Assembly (NCBI RefSeq): GCF_014066305.1
Contig: NW_023501071.1
Coordinates: 544,215-608,214 of the forward strand
Source: Letharia columbiana
Lineage: Eukaryota > Ascomycota > Lecanoromycetes > Lecanorales > Parmeliaceae
Direction: 5' to 3'
DNA: 64,000 nt
In this document: positions 48,698 to 60,669 of the stretch, in pieces
Layout of the letters: each line of letters begins with the position of its first letter
How positions within the stretch are numbered: the stretch's first letter is position 1
Notes under the pieces: model-generated
Seen by the model: the letters and a program-made list of their open reading frames with translations, nothing else
The model's database searches: none
Told to the model about the DNA's origin: nothing
Translations under genes and position numbers: made by a program

Positions 48698-49690
48698 TAA
48701 TTTATTAATAGAAGTTTATAAATCTTAGAAAGATTAAGATATTCTTAATAGACTCTAATTTTAACTACTTAGTAATAGTCTTAATACGCGATAGCTTTAT
48801 TTAAATATCGCGCTAATTTATTAAGAATCTTAGAAAGATAATCTTATTACGATTAAAAGTATATTTCGATAATTTTATATAGAGTCGATACTCTAATAGT
48901 ACGCGTAGTACTTTATATATATACTCTTAATATAACTCTTTTATTTCGAAATAGATTAATATATTATTTAAGTATATTATATAAAAGATATTAATATATA
49001 ATTTAAATACTTTATTTATATAGATTTAGAAGATTATAAGAGTATTTATAAGATTAAAAGATATTACTTAATATTTAAACTAGTTATAGCGAGTTTAAAA
49101 GATAATTTTCTACTTATCTTTCTTTTATACTTATATTTAATAATATATATTATAAATATTAGACGAGCGAAGGAATTAGAATTACAGCGGCAGATGCGTG
49201 AAACTTAGAGAAAAAAAAAAAAAAAAAAATTCTTTCAGATTTTCATTTTATTATTTTACGCTTTTTAATAATAATATTAAGATTTAAGATTATAAAAGCG
49301 AATACGCTAAATCTAATAGCGTTCTCAATTTTTAATTATCTAATCTACTTTCTTCTTTATATATTACTTTATTTAAAATCTTTTAATATTCTATAATCGC
49401 GACGCTAAAATCTATAGACTATATCTACTTAAATATATTTTATTTAATAATAACTTCTACTTATAATTACGCGCGAAGTTAAATATTTTAATATCGCTTA
49501 TTATTATAAGTAATATATTTAATTAAATTTAGCTTTACTCTATTAAAAAATTAATATCGCCTATTATTATAAATAATATATTTAATTAAGTTTAGTCTTA
49601 CGCTACTATTATTATACGTAATTTATTTAATTAAATATTATTAATAAGTTATTATTATCTATAGATAACATTTATCTAAATAAAAAAAAA
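48698..49690. other. AT-rich, no gene; contains a short A-run
   Basis: RIP-type sequence. A better preserved patch GAATTAGAATTACAGCGGCAGATGCGTG at 49170-49200 precedes an 18-20 bp A run. A direct repeat (AATATCGC(T/C)TATTATTATAA(G/A)TAATATATTTAATTAA(A/G)TTTAG) occurs at 49490 and 49555. Confidence 0.5.
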
Positions 49691-49714
49691 ACTCTCTATT
49701 ACTTTATCTCTATC

Positions 49715-49880
49715 AGATAGAGTGTAATGAAATGCGGCCGCATTCCATTAGAACAGCTCTTAGCGCGGAGGCGCATTCCATTACAACTTTTATATTCAAA
49801 TGGAATGCGCTTTTTTTTCTGATAGAATTTCTTTATTTATTTAGATTCGAATAGCCCTAAGCTAGGGCTACACAGCGCCC
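49715..49880. other. Cluster of four palindromes in a GC-normal patch
   Basis: CTCTATCAGATAGAG (49708), AATGCGGCCGCATT (49731), the pair GCGCATTCCATT (49770) / AATGGAATGCGC (49799), and AGCCCTAAGCTAGGGCT (49852). The patch keeps CpA and TpG although both sides are RIP-mutated. No frame; may be a MITE-like or structured insertion. Confidence 0.7.
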
Positions 49881-50554
49881 CTTATGACGCGGAATTTGGT
49901 CTTATAGTTATTTTTTGAAAAAATGTCAAAGTCTACATATAAAGTCGTTTCCCCGACTCGCCGGCGCTAAGAGAACTTTATATTATAATTTTATTCCCCG
50001 TAACGAATAATTAATATGATTTAAAAATTGAAAAAAATAATAGTACTACTTAGTTGATATTATATATAAAAGTTAAAATTTTATAAATAACCCTAGAATT
50101 AATCTATTTAGAATTAAGATATTTAAAATAAAATTAAATATTTAATTAATTTTTTTTATTATTTAAAATAAAAAATTTGAAAAAAATATATAAAAAAACT
50201 TAAGAATTTTAGGATTTTAACGTATATTTTTTGAATAGATTTGCTTCTATATTCGTTATTTAAAATAATAAATTTCTATATACGTATCGATTACTTTTCG
50301 CGCGAAGAGAAACCCTTTACTTAGAAATTTATTTCGCCCTATATATAAAATATATTTAAGAAACTTAAAAAAAAATTTAGTTATACTTAGTTAGCAATTT
50401 TTAATAAAATTTAAAATTTAATAATCGCGTAATTTTAGAGTTATAATCTATTAAAATAATACTTATTACTTATATTAAAGAAATTATTAGTATATTAAAG
50501 AAATTATTTTCTTTATATAATAAAATAGGTGAAATTATTTTATTCTTTACTTAC

Positions 50555-50655
50555 GACATAGCTATCTAATCCGTAGTCGTATCGTAAGTAAGAAATTTTT
50601 TTTAATTTTTAGATGAATAAGGTCGGGAGTTCGAGTCACACCGTCGCCACTTTTT
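50555..50655 (+). other. tRNA-like / SINE-like segment, copy 1
   Basis: A hairpin TTACTTACGA...TCGTAAGTAA (50555-50600) is followed by GGTCGGGAGTTCGAGTCACA, which carries a polymerase III B box (GTTCGAGTC), and then CCGTCGCCA. This resembles the T arm and acceptor end of a tRNA, but the 5' acceptor partner cannot be found. An almost identical copy is at 51225-51318. Confidence 0.45.
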
Positions 50656-51224
50656 TAAATTCTTAAAATATCTTTTTTTTATTACATCGCTGAACTCTAT
50701 GAAAAAAATAATTAATAATAATATTTGAGTTTATATTTTTGCTATTAATATTTGAAAAGTTATAGGTAATATAAAAAATAAGCGAGTATTTTAATATCTC
50801 TATCTAAAATCTTAACGCCAATAACGAATTTATAATAAATAAAAATATTTAAATAATATAATTTATAGCCCTAATTAAGAGCTATTCAACGATATTAAAA
50901 CGAAAAGATAATTATTATCGAGTATTTAATTATTTAATAAAATCGTATATTAGCGTCTAATTATTCTCGAATTTTCTAAACCCTTAGCTTAGAAATTTAC
51001 TTCGCCCTATATATAAAATATATTTAAGAAACTTAAAAATAATAATAGTTATACTTAGTTAGTAATTTTTAATAAAATTTAAAATTTAATAATCGCGTAA
51101 TTTTAGGGTTATAATCTATTAAAGTAATACTTATTACTCGTATTAAAGAAATTATTAATATATTAAAGAAATTATTTTCTTTATATAATAAAATAGGTGA
51201 AATCATTTTATTTCTTACTTATAA

Positions 51225-51318
51225 TATAGTTATCTAACCCGTGGTCGTGTCGTAAGTAAGGAACTTTTTTTTATTTTTAAGTGAATAAGGTCGGGAGTTC
51301 GAGTCACACCGTCGCCAC
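51225..51318 (+). other. tRNA-like / SINE-like segment, copy 2
   Basis: Second copy within the 672-bp duplication, with the same B-box-like GGTCGGGAGTTCGAGTCACA and less mutated upstream part (TAACCCGTGGTCGTGTCGTAAG). Confidence 0.45.
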
Positions 51319-52610
51319 TTTTTTAAATTCTTAAAATATCTTTTTTTTATTACATCGCTGAACTCTATGAAAAAAATAATTAATAATAATATTTAAGTTT
51401 ATATTTTTGCTATTAATATTTGAAAAGTTATAGGCAATATAAAAAATAAGCGAGTATTTTAATATCTCTATCTAAAATCTTAACGCCAACAACGAATTTA
51501 TAATAAATAAAAATATTTAAATAAGATGATTTATAGCCCTAATTAAGGGCTATTCAACGATATTAAAACGAAAAGATAATTATTATCGAGTATTTGATTA
51601 TTTAATAAAATCGTATATTAGCGTCTAATTATCCCCGAATCATCTTTTAAAATAATTTAAGATTAATATATAATTTCATATAATAATATTTATAAAAATA
51701 AAAAAAGGTTATTTAACGATATAATCTTAACGAAAAAGTAATTATAAATTATTATATTATTAAATAAAAATGTCGATTTAATATAGAATTACTATATAAA
51801 GAAATCTCGATAAGCTAGTATTTATTATTATTATTTAAAACTTATAATTTTAAATACGTATAGTAATAGAGGATTTTAAGAGCTATTTAGTAATATAAAA
51901 ATATTAAAAATATTATTTAGAGTTTTTTAGATAAAAATTATTATATATAATTATTAATAAACTAAGAACTTTCTCCGTTACAATATTATTATTCTTTATA
52001 TTTTCTTTAAAAATTTTTATTCTATAAAATTTCAAAAAAAATCAAGTAATTTAAAGTTATAAAAAGTATATAATTTAAGAATTTTCAAATTTGCTACTAA
52101 ATTGATTTTTTTAATATTAAGAAGAGATTTAGCGCGGAGATTTACTTCGTATAAATATACCCGCCATTATAAATCTAAATTTTTATTTCTTATTCCTCGA
52201 CCTATTATTCTAGATATTATTAAATAAAAAATATATAAATATATAAACTCTATTTAGATCTATTTGAATATATAAAAATATTCTTAATTTTTTCTTAAAA
52301 TAAGATTGAAATAAATATTCAAATTAAATACGTTAAAAATCTTATTTTAATTTATTTAGAGTTAGAATTTACATATTCTAATAAATATTAAAACTATTAT
52401 ATTATATTTCGATTATTCTATAGAAATATTTTTAATAACTATTAAATTATATAAAGAAATAATTAAGTTATTAATATATTAACTTTTAATCTATATATTT
52501 AAATCTTATTTAAATTCTATTAAAAACTCTATATTTATTTTAATATTCGATCTAAAATCTAAATTATAAATATTATAATATTATTACTTAGACTTCGCTT
52601 AAGCGTTAAC

Positions 52611-55315
52611 GTCTATATATAAAGTCGTTTTCTTAATTTATCGACACTAAGAGAACTTTATATAACTATTTTATTCCTCGTAGTTAATATATAATTTTAT
52701 TTTATTTTATAAAAAAATAATATATTTACTTAATTAATATTATTTATAGATTTAAAAATTTTAAAAATCTAACTAAAACTAATCTATTTATTATTAAAAT
52801 ATTTAAAATAAAATTAAATATTTAATTACTTAATTCTTTTATTTAAAAAAAAAATACTTAAAAAATATTTAAAAAAAACTATATAATTTTAGGATTTTAA
52901 CGCGTGTTTTTTGAAAAGATTTACTTATAGAGTTATTATTTAAAATATAAAACCTTTTTATACGTACTTCGAGTTAAAGAACGCTAAGAGAACTCTTAGC
53001 TTATCGATTTATCTAGCAATAAATATATAATATATTTAAAAAATTTTAAAAAAATGCTAATAGTACTTAGTTAGCATTATATATAGAAATTAAATTTTTA
53101 AGATTTATTTAATATTTCGACTATAATTTATTAAGATTTATGGTTATTATCTCACTTCGAGTTAGCGTTTATATTAAATTTTATCATTTCATTATATACT
53201 TTAATAGCGGATATTAAGAATCCTCCGCTTTTATATAGTCTTTAACTTAGATTAAAGACTATATAAAGATAAGAATATTTTTTTTTTCTTTTTCTTATTA
53301 AAAGGTTCGGAGTTCGAGTTATCCTAAGAACATTTTTTTAATATCTTAAAATTTCTTTTTTTTATTCTTTTATTAAATTCTACGTTAAAAACGATTAATA
53401 ATAATATATAAATTATATTTTTGCTATTAATATTTAAAAAGTTATACGTAATATAAAGATTAAGCGAGATATTTTTATTAATATTAAATAATTAACGTCT
53501 CTTAAAATCTAAAAAAAATAATAAAATTACTTAGTTAATATTCTATATAAAACTTAAAATTTCGAAAATCGGAGTAAAATTCACTTATATAGTATTATAT
53601 AATAGATTAAAATTCTATAACTTAATCGTACTCTAAGATATTAAGTCGCGATTATTTATAGTTTTATTACTTTTATAGTCTATAATATAATAAAAATTTA
53701 GGCGAATTTAATAATATTTAAATTTTTAGAATATTATATATAATTATTTTATTATTAAAATAAAGATATTAATTACTCGATATTAGACGTTAAATATTCT
53801 TATTTAATAAAAAATAATATTTAAAATCTAAAAATATAATAATAATTTAACTTTTATAGATTATAAAGAATTTTAAAATTTTAAATTCTATTAGAATTAA
53901 ATTATTTAATATTAAGAATATTAACTCTAAATTTAAATATTTATTAAAGTATTAATTATATTTAGAATAAAAAAAAAATATATATTATAAAAACTTCTAG
54001 AAATTAACGATCTTAATATATATCTTTTAAAATTATTTACTATTATAGTTATCTTTTAAAATATTATATTTTTTTAAATATATTTTAAATAGAAAGGCGT
54101 TAAGAGATATTCTTAGCTTATTAATTTATTTAATAACGATTATATAGTAAATTTAAAAAACTCTAAAAAACTATATATTTTAATTAGTTAGAACTATATA
54201 TAGAATCTAAAATTTCGAAAATTATATTTTATTTCGCTTTTTATTTATTAAAGAAAGATTTAGTTACTCTCTTAGAGTTATTATTATATTTTATAATTTT
54301 TATTCTACTATATAGTTTAATAGTAGAAATTAAGAATCCTTCGCTCTTAATATAGTCTTTCGTTTAGGCGAAAGATTATAGTAAGGTAAGGATATTTTTT
54401 TTTTCTTTTTCTTACTAAAAGGTTCGGAGTTCGAGTTATCCTAAGAACATTTTTTTAATATCTTAAAATTTCTTTTTTTTATTCTTTTATTAAATTCTAC
54501 GTTAAAAATGATTAATAATAATATATAAATTATATTTTTACTATTAATATTTAAAAAGTTATACGTAATATAAAGATTAAGCGAGATATTTTTATTAATA
54601 TTAAATAATTAACGTCTCTTAAAATCTAAAAAAAATAATAAAATTACTTAATTAATATTTTATATAAAACTTAAAATTTCGAAAATCGAAGTAAAATTCA
54701 CTTATATAGTATTATATAATAGATTAAAATTCTATAACTTAATTATACTCTAAGATATTAAGCCGCGATTATTTATAGTTTTATTACTTAAATAATCTAT
54801 AATATAATAAAAATTTAGACGAATTTAATAACGTAGAAGTTTTAAGAATATTATATCTAATTATATAATTATTAAAATTAAAATATTAATTAATTACTTA
54901 ATATTAGATATTAAATACTTCTAATTAATTTAAAATTAATATTTATAATATCGATTTAGAAACTTATATAATAAAGAATATAATATAAACGTAGATAAAT
55001 TTAATAATAAAAGAATATTAAATATATAATATATAGTTATCTTTATAGAAGATATTAGAATTAAGTTAATTCGAGATAAAAAAATAGAATTTCAATTTTT
55101 AAAGTTAAAAATTAAAAATTATATATATATTATAAGAAATTATTAAATATAAAAGTAAAATATATTAATATAATTTTAAAATTAATTAAAACTCTTTTAT
55201 TAAGAGAGTTAATATTAGTATTATTTTAATTATCTATAACGCGAATATAAATTATTCGTTATATAATTATAAACTCTTTATATATTAATATAATTATATT
55301 TCTAATATTTAAATT
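52611..55315. repeat. Diverged repeat array with two hairpin plus B-box units
   Basis: 53210-53730 and 54340-54850 are homologous. Each has a 12-bp stem hairpin (TATAGTCTTTAA/TTAAAGACTATA at 53246; TATAGTCTTTCG/CGAAAGATTATA at 54351), a T-rich run and GGTTCGGAGTTCGAGTTATC with a B-box-like core, then CTAAGAACA. Otherwise RIP-mutated without genes. Confidence 0.6.
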
Positions 55316-55443
55316 AAGTCTATAGCTTAGTAATAGAGTATAATTCTCTTTTTATATTATATATATATAATATAATTTATTATTTATATAAAACGTAACG
55401 AAATCGAAAACTAAGATCTCGAGTTCGAATCTCGATAGACTTA
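55316..55443 (+). tRNA. Intron-containing tRNA-like gene, anticodon CTT (Lys), probably RIP-damaged
   Basis: All cloverleaf parts can be laid out: acceptor AAGTCTA (55316-55322) with TAGACTT (55436-55442); T8 and A9; D stem GCTT/GAGT around AGTAATA; anticodon stem TAATT/AACTA (one A-C mismatch); loop C T CTT T...A; variable AGATC; T arm TCGAG-TTCGAAT-CTCGA. An intron of about 56 nt (55352-55407) sits at the usual place after position 37. TTTTTT at 55449 could terminate polymerase III. The D loop lacks GG (AA instead) and the stem mismatch is a G-to-A type change, both fitting RIP, and T at position 37 is unusual. So the fold is convincing but function is doubtful; isotype is tentative. Confidence 0.6.
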
Positions 55444-55799
55444 ATATATTTTTTATACTTTTTTACTTTATAAATAGAGCTTATTTAAAGCGATATAATA
55501 ATATTAGAATTATAAGATTTAATAAATATAAAGAAAAGTTATAAAGTCTCGAAATTCTTTACGCTAAAAAGATATAGAGTTCGAATTTCTTAGATAGAAG
55601 AAAATTATAAAATTAAATCTAATAGATATTTATATATTATTAGAATTAATATCGAAAATACTTTATATTAACGTATTTTATATTATTTTTATCTTAATAT
55701 TTAAAAAGATATAGCGTTAATTAAATCTTTAGAAAATATTTCTTAATAATAATTATAAATATAATATCTTTAAAGTTATATAAGATATTTCTCTAATTT
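55444..55799. other. AT-rich spacer with a second T-arm-like motif
   Basis: GATATAGAGTTCGAATTTCTT near 55590 resembles a tRNA T arm/B box, but no cloverleaf could be completed. No genes. Confidence 0.4.
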
Positions 55800-57666
55800 A
55801 AAAAAAGAAAATTATCGTTATTAGAAACGTAATTAATAAGATATCTTTTAGTCTCTTCTTAATCGAGTTTTAAATATCGATAAATTAGAGTAATATTAAT
55901 ATATAAAAACTATAAATAAAATATAACTCGCTAAAATAATAGCGTTTATAGTCTTTTTTAAAGTCTTATTATTTTAACGTGAATAAGATATTAAGATTTA
56001 AAATCTAATATAGAATTTTATATAAATTTTATTTAATATATATTAAATTAAGTTAAAAATATTTATTATATATAGAGAAATTAGAGATATATTTAATATA
56101 AGTATAGTTTTCTTTAAATAGAAAATCGTCGATACTAGAAACGTAATTAATAAGATATTTTTTATTCTCTTCTTAATCGAATCTTAAATATCGATGAATT
56201 AGAGTTATATTAATATATAAAAACTATAAATAAAATATAACTCGCTAAAATAATAGCGTTTATAATCTTTTTTAAAGTCTTATTATTTTAACGTAAATAA
56301 GATATTAAGATTTAAAATCTAATATAGAATTATATATAAATTTTATTTAATATATATTAAATTAAGTTAAAAATAGTATATATATATAGAGGAATTAGAG
56401 ATATATTTAATATAAGTATAGTTTTCTTTATATAGAAAATCGTCGATATTAGAAACGTAATTAATAAGATATTTTTTATTCTCTTCTTAATCTAATCTTA
56501 AATATCGATGAATTAGAGTTATAATAATATATAAAAACTATAAATAAAATATAACTCGCTAAAATAATAGCGTTTATAGTCTTTCTTAAAGTCTTATCTT
56601 TTTAACGTAAATTAGATACTAAGATTTAATCTCTAATATAGAATTATATATAAAAATTACTTAATATATATAAAATTAAGTTAAAAATATTTATTATATA
56701 TAGAGGAATTAGAGATATATTTAATATAAGTATAGTTTTCTTTAAATAGAAAATTATCGATATTAGAAACGTAATTAATAAGATATTTTTTATTCTCCTC
56801 TTAATCGGGTCTTAAATATCGATAAATTAGAGTTATATTAATATATAAAAACTATAAATAAAATATAACTCGCTAAAATAATAGCGTTTATAGTCTTTCT
56901 TAAAGTCTTATTATTTTAACGTAAATTAGATATTAAGATTTAATCTCTAATATAGAATTTTATATAAATTTTATTTAATATATATTAAATTAAGTTAAAA
57001 ATATTTATTATATATAGAGGAATTAGAGATATATTTAATATAAGTATAGTTTTCTTTAAATAGAAACTTATCGATATTAAAAATAAAATTAATAAGATAT
57101 TTTTTATTCTCCTCTTAATCGAGTCTTAAATATCGATAAATTAGAGTTATATTAATATATAAAAACTATAAATAAAATATAACTCGCTAAAATAATAGCG
57201 TTTATAGTCTTTCTTAAAGTCTTATCTTTTTAACGTAAATTAGATACTAAGATTTAATCTCTAATATAGAATTATATATAAATTTTATTTAATATATATT
57301 AAATTAAATTAAAAATATTTATTATATATAGAGAAATTAGAGATATATTTAATATAAGTATAGTTTTCTTTAAATAGAAAATCGTTAATATTAGAAACGT
57401 AATTAATAAGATATTTTTTATTCTCTTCTTAATCTAATCTTAAATATCGATGAATTAGACTTATATTAATATATAAAAACTATAAATAAAATATAACTCG
57501 CTAAAATAATAGCGTTTATAGTCTTTCTTAAAGTCTTATCTTTTTAACGTAAATTAGATACTAAGATTTAATCTCTAATATAGAATTATATATAAAAATT
57601 ACTTAATATATATTAAATTAAATTAAAAATAATATATATATATAGAGAAATTAGAGATATATTTAA

Positions 57667-60030
57667 TTAGTATATATAAAAGAATAAGGTAGGGCTGAAC
57701 TAGAAAACCTTGAATTTATATGTGCAGCCAATCATAAATTCGTCAGGTCTACGCTTTTTGGTTAGACACCGCGGGTAAATAAATTAGCGTCCGCAACCAT
57801 CAAAAATCTATGTGCAGAAGTCTTACACTCTGAAATAACCAGCTCCCTACGGATACTATTTCTTCATAATTTCGTAAATTATAGAGCTCAGTATACGCTT
57901 TCTAACGCTGTAAAAATAATGAAGTTTAACCTACTATTGGTGGATTAAATGGATATTCAAATATAATAATTATGGTAGTCACACCAGACGCGTCCGGGAT
58001 CGGATAATAATCCTTCCACCTGTTTGTTATTCTTCCACCATTCTACTAATTCTACCAATTCTATTAATTCCACCAATATGAACACAATCGTCTTCGGTAC
58101 CCCTCGCCTAATTAGAGCCCCTTACTAACGCCCTCAGGTTACCCCTCGATGAATTCGCTACTACTGGCAATCGAGGCCGTAAGCGAGTTTAACAGCTATC
58201 TACTACTGCTTATAAACGCGTTAAAAGACCCTCAAAAAGAGCCCGAACGGATACGTCTTCCCCTATATACTCCTCTCAAGCCAGCGATAGGTAGGTTAAA
58301 CTGATATTCAAATATTATAGTCATATTAAACGCGTCCGATTCAGTCACTCAGTTGAATAAGAGGAGGATCTACAACAGGCGAATGCGGAGAACACTACGG
58401 AGAACATTACGGAGATAGTCATCAGCAGCAGTGATATAACAGGCCTACTCTCCACGGTCTCACACCAATCCACTCAGCCAGTGTAAGAGAAGTCACTACA
58501 GCAGGCGAATACGGAGAATACTACGGAGAAACCAAGCGACAACAAGGCCCCCAGCACCAAGAACAGGCTCAGCTCTCCAAGATCCCACATTATATGCTCT
58601 CTACTATTCCATATCAAATCATCACTTAGTAAGCGGAGAACACCACTATAACTTAGCCTATCATCCCCACTACATTAAGGAGTAAGAGGAGGAACTATAA
58701 CAGGCAAATGCGGAGAACACTACGGAGAAACCAAGCGGCAACAAGGCCACCATCGTCAAGAACACGGCTCAGCTCTCCAAGATCCCACGTCATATACTCT
58801 CCACGGTTCCACATCAAATCATCACTCAGCAAGCGGAGAACACCACTACAACTTAGCCTATTATCCCCACTACATTAAGAAGTAAGAGAAGGAACTATAA
58901 CAGGCAAATGCGGAGAACACTGCGGAGAAACCAAGCGGCAACAAGGCCACCATCGTCAAGAACACGGCTCAGCTCTCCAAGATCCCACGTCATATCAGTT
59001 ATCCACTCAGTCAGCCACTCAGCTAGCCACTCAGTCTGATACTCTACAAGAGGAGGAGCAAGAGAAGGAACTACAACAGGCAAATGCGGAGAACACTACG
59101 GAGAAACCAAGCGGCAACAAGGCCCCCAGCACCAAGAACACGGCTCAGCTCTCCAAGATCCCACGTCATATGCTCTCCACGGTTCCACATCAAATCATCA
59201 CTCAGCAAGCGGAGAACACCACTACAACTTAGCCTATCATCCCCACTACATTAAGAAGTAAGAGGAGGAACTACAACAGGCAAATGCGGAGAACACTGCG
59301 GAGAATACTACGGAGAATACTACGGAGAAACCAAGCGGCAATAAGGCCACCATCGTCAAGAACACGGCTCAGCTCTCCAAGATCCCACGTTATATACTCT
59401 CCACGATTTCATATCAAATCATCACTCAGCAAGCGGAGAACACCACTGCAACTTAGTCTATCATCCTCACTATATTAAGAAGTAAGAGGAGGAACTATAA
59501 CAGGCAAATGCGGAGAATACTGCGAAGAAACCAAGCGGCAATAAAGCCACCATCGTCAAGAACACGGCTCAGCTCTCCAAGATCCCACGTCATATGCTCT
59601 CCACGGTTCCACATTAAATCATCACTCCGGAACGATGCATATTTGGACAAATTGAAACCGTCCGATGTCTACAGCTATTTTATTATTCGAAAAATTTCAC
59701 TGCGGTAGGAGATATTGTGGGATTCACACCACTAATTGGCACGTTGTCTCCATTTCTTTCCGATATTTCGATACTTCTTGCCATAAGGATATAGCCTTTC
59801 TCTGTTTTTTATAGGCAATTATTACACCTTCCTAATTAGGCCTTAGCGCGCCTCTCTCCGCACATATATGCCTATATACTACATAGATTAAATTAATTTT
59901 ATAGTGGTGGAAGTAGGTCAAAAACGCACAGCAAGCGATTAGAGTTCGATTTGACTTAGGGCTAGGGCTAAAATTCGATTTGACTTGAAAAAATCCAACT
60001 CCATGAATTTAATTCATAGGCCTTTACTTA
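57667..60030 (-). mobile_element. Best-preserved long Helitron-like element (2364 bp)
   Basis: It starts TTAGTATATATAAAAGAATAAGG and ends CATGAATTTAATTCATAGGC CTTTACTTA. Comparison with uninterrupted satellite units shows that the host sequence ...TATATTTAA|TATAAGTATA... is cut exactly and not duplicated. No terminal inverted repeats. On the minus strand the 3' end is ATACTAA followed by T and the insertion lies between A and T, as in Helitrons (CTRR-T); the 5' TC of canonical Helitrons is not seen. A small palindrome lies near the other end. It encodes no Rep/helicase, so it is non-autonomous. Much of it keeps CpA/TpG. Confidence 0.7.
58420..59630. repeat. Tandem array of about 200-bp units inside the long element
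   Basis: The marker ATCACT(C/T)AG(C/T)AAGCGG starts at 58621, 58821, 59197 and 59421, with a related ATCACTCC at 59621; spacing is 200, 376 (two shortened units), 224 and 200. Each unit has CAAATGCGGAGAACACT(A/G)CGGAGAAACC and CAGCTCTCCAAGATCCCACG. Since 200 is not a multiple of three, the frames seen here (for example 59284-59478) are not a repeat protein. Confidence 0.8.
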
Positions 60031-60669
60031 TATAAGTATAATTTTCTTTAAATAGAAACTTATCGATATTAAAAATAAAATTAATAAGATATTTTTTATT
60101 CTCCTCTTAATTAAGTCTTAAATATCGATAAATTAGACTTATAATAATATATAAAAACTATAAATAAAATATAACTCGCTAAAATAATAGCGTTTATAGT
60201 CTTTCTTAAAGTCTTATCTTTTTAACGTAAATTAGATACTAAGATTTAATCTCTAATATAGAATTATATATAAAAATTACTTAATATATATAAAATTAAA
60301 TTAAAAATATTTATTATATATAGAGGAATTAGAGATATATTTAATATAAGTATAATCTTCTTTAAATAGAAAATCGTCGATACTAGAAACGTAATTAATA
60401 AGATATTTTTTATTCTCTTCTTAATTTAATCTTAAATATCGATGAGTAAGAGTTATATTAATATATAAAAACTATAAATAAAATATAACTCGCTAAAATA
60501 ATAGCGTTTATAGTCTTTCTTAAAGTCTTATCTTTTTAACGTAAATTAGATACTAAGATTTAATCTCTAATATAAAATTATATATAAAGTTTAATTAATA
60601 TATATAAAAATAAGTTAAAAATATTAAATATATATAGAAGCTTTAGAAATATATTTTTTATAAGTATAC

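Larger units (their letters stand above)
49940..52610. repeat. Large repeat block with internal tandem duplication of about 672 bp
   Basis: The segment 50308-50980 (from AGAAATTTATTTCGCCCTATATATAAAATATATTTAAG) recurs at 50983-51650 with few changes. The block start AAAGTCGTTT...CTAAGAGAACTTTATA (49950) recurs at 52620, and 51640-52600 recurs at about 60850-61810, so this is a multi-copy composite repeat. No coding remnant is recognised. Confidence 0.7.

Noticed and set aside
59284..59708. Arg/Ser-rich frames MRRTLRRILRR... as a repeat protein
   Set aside because: The 200-bp unit length is not a multiple of three, so frames are not maintained from unit to unit.
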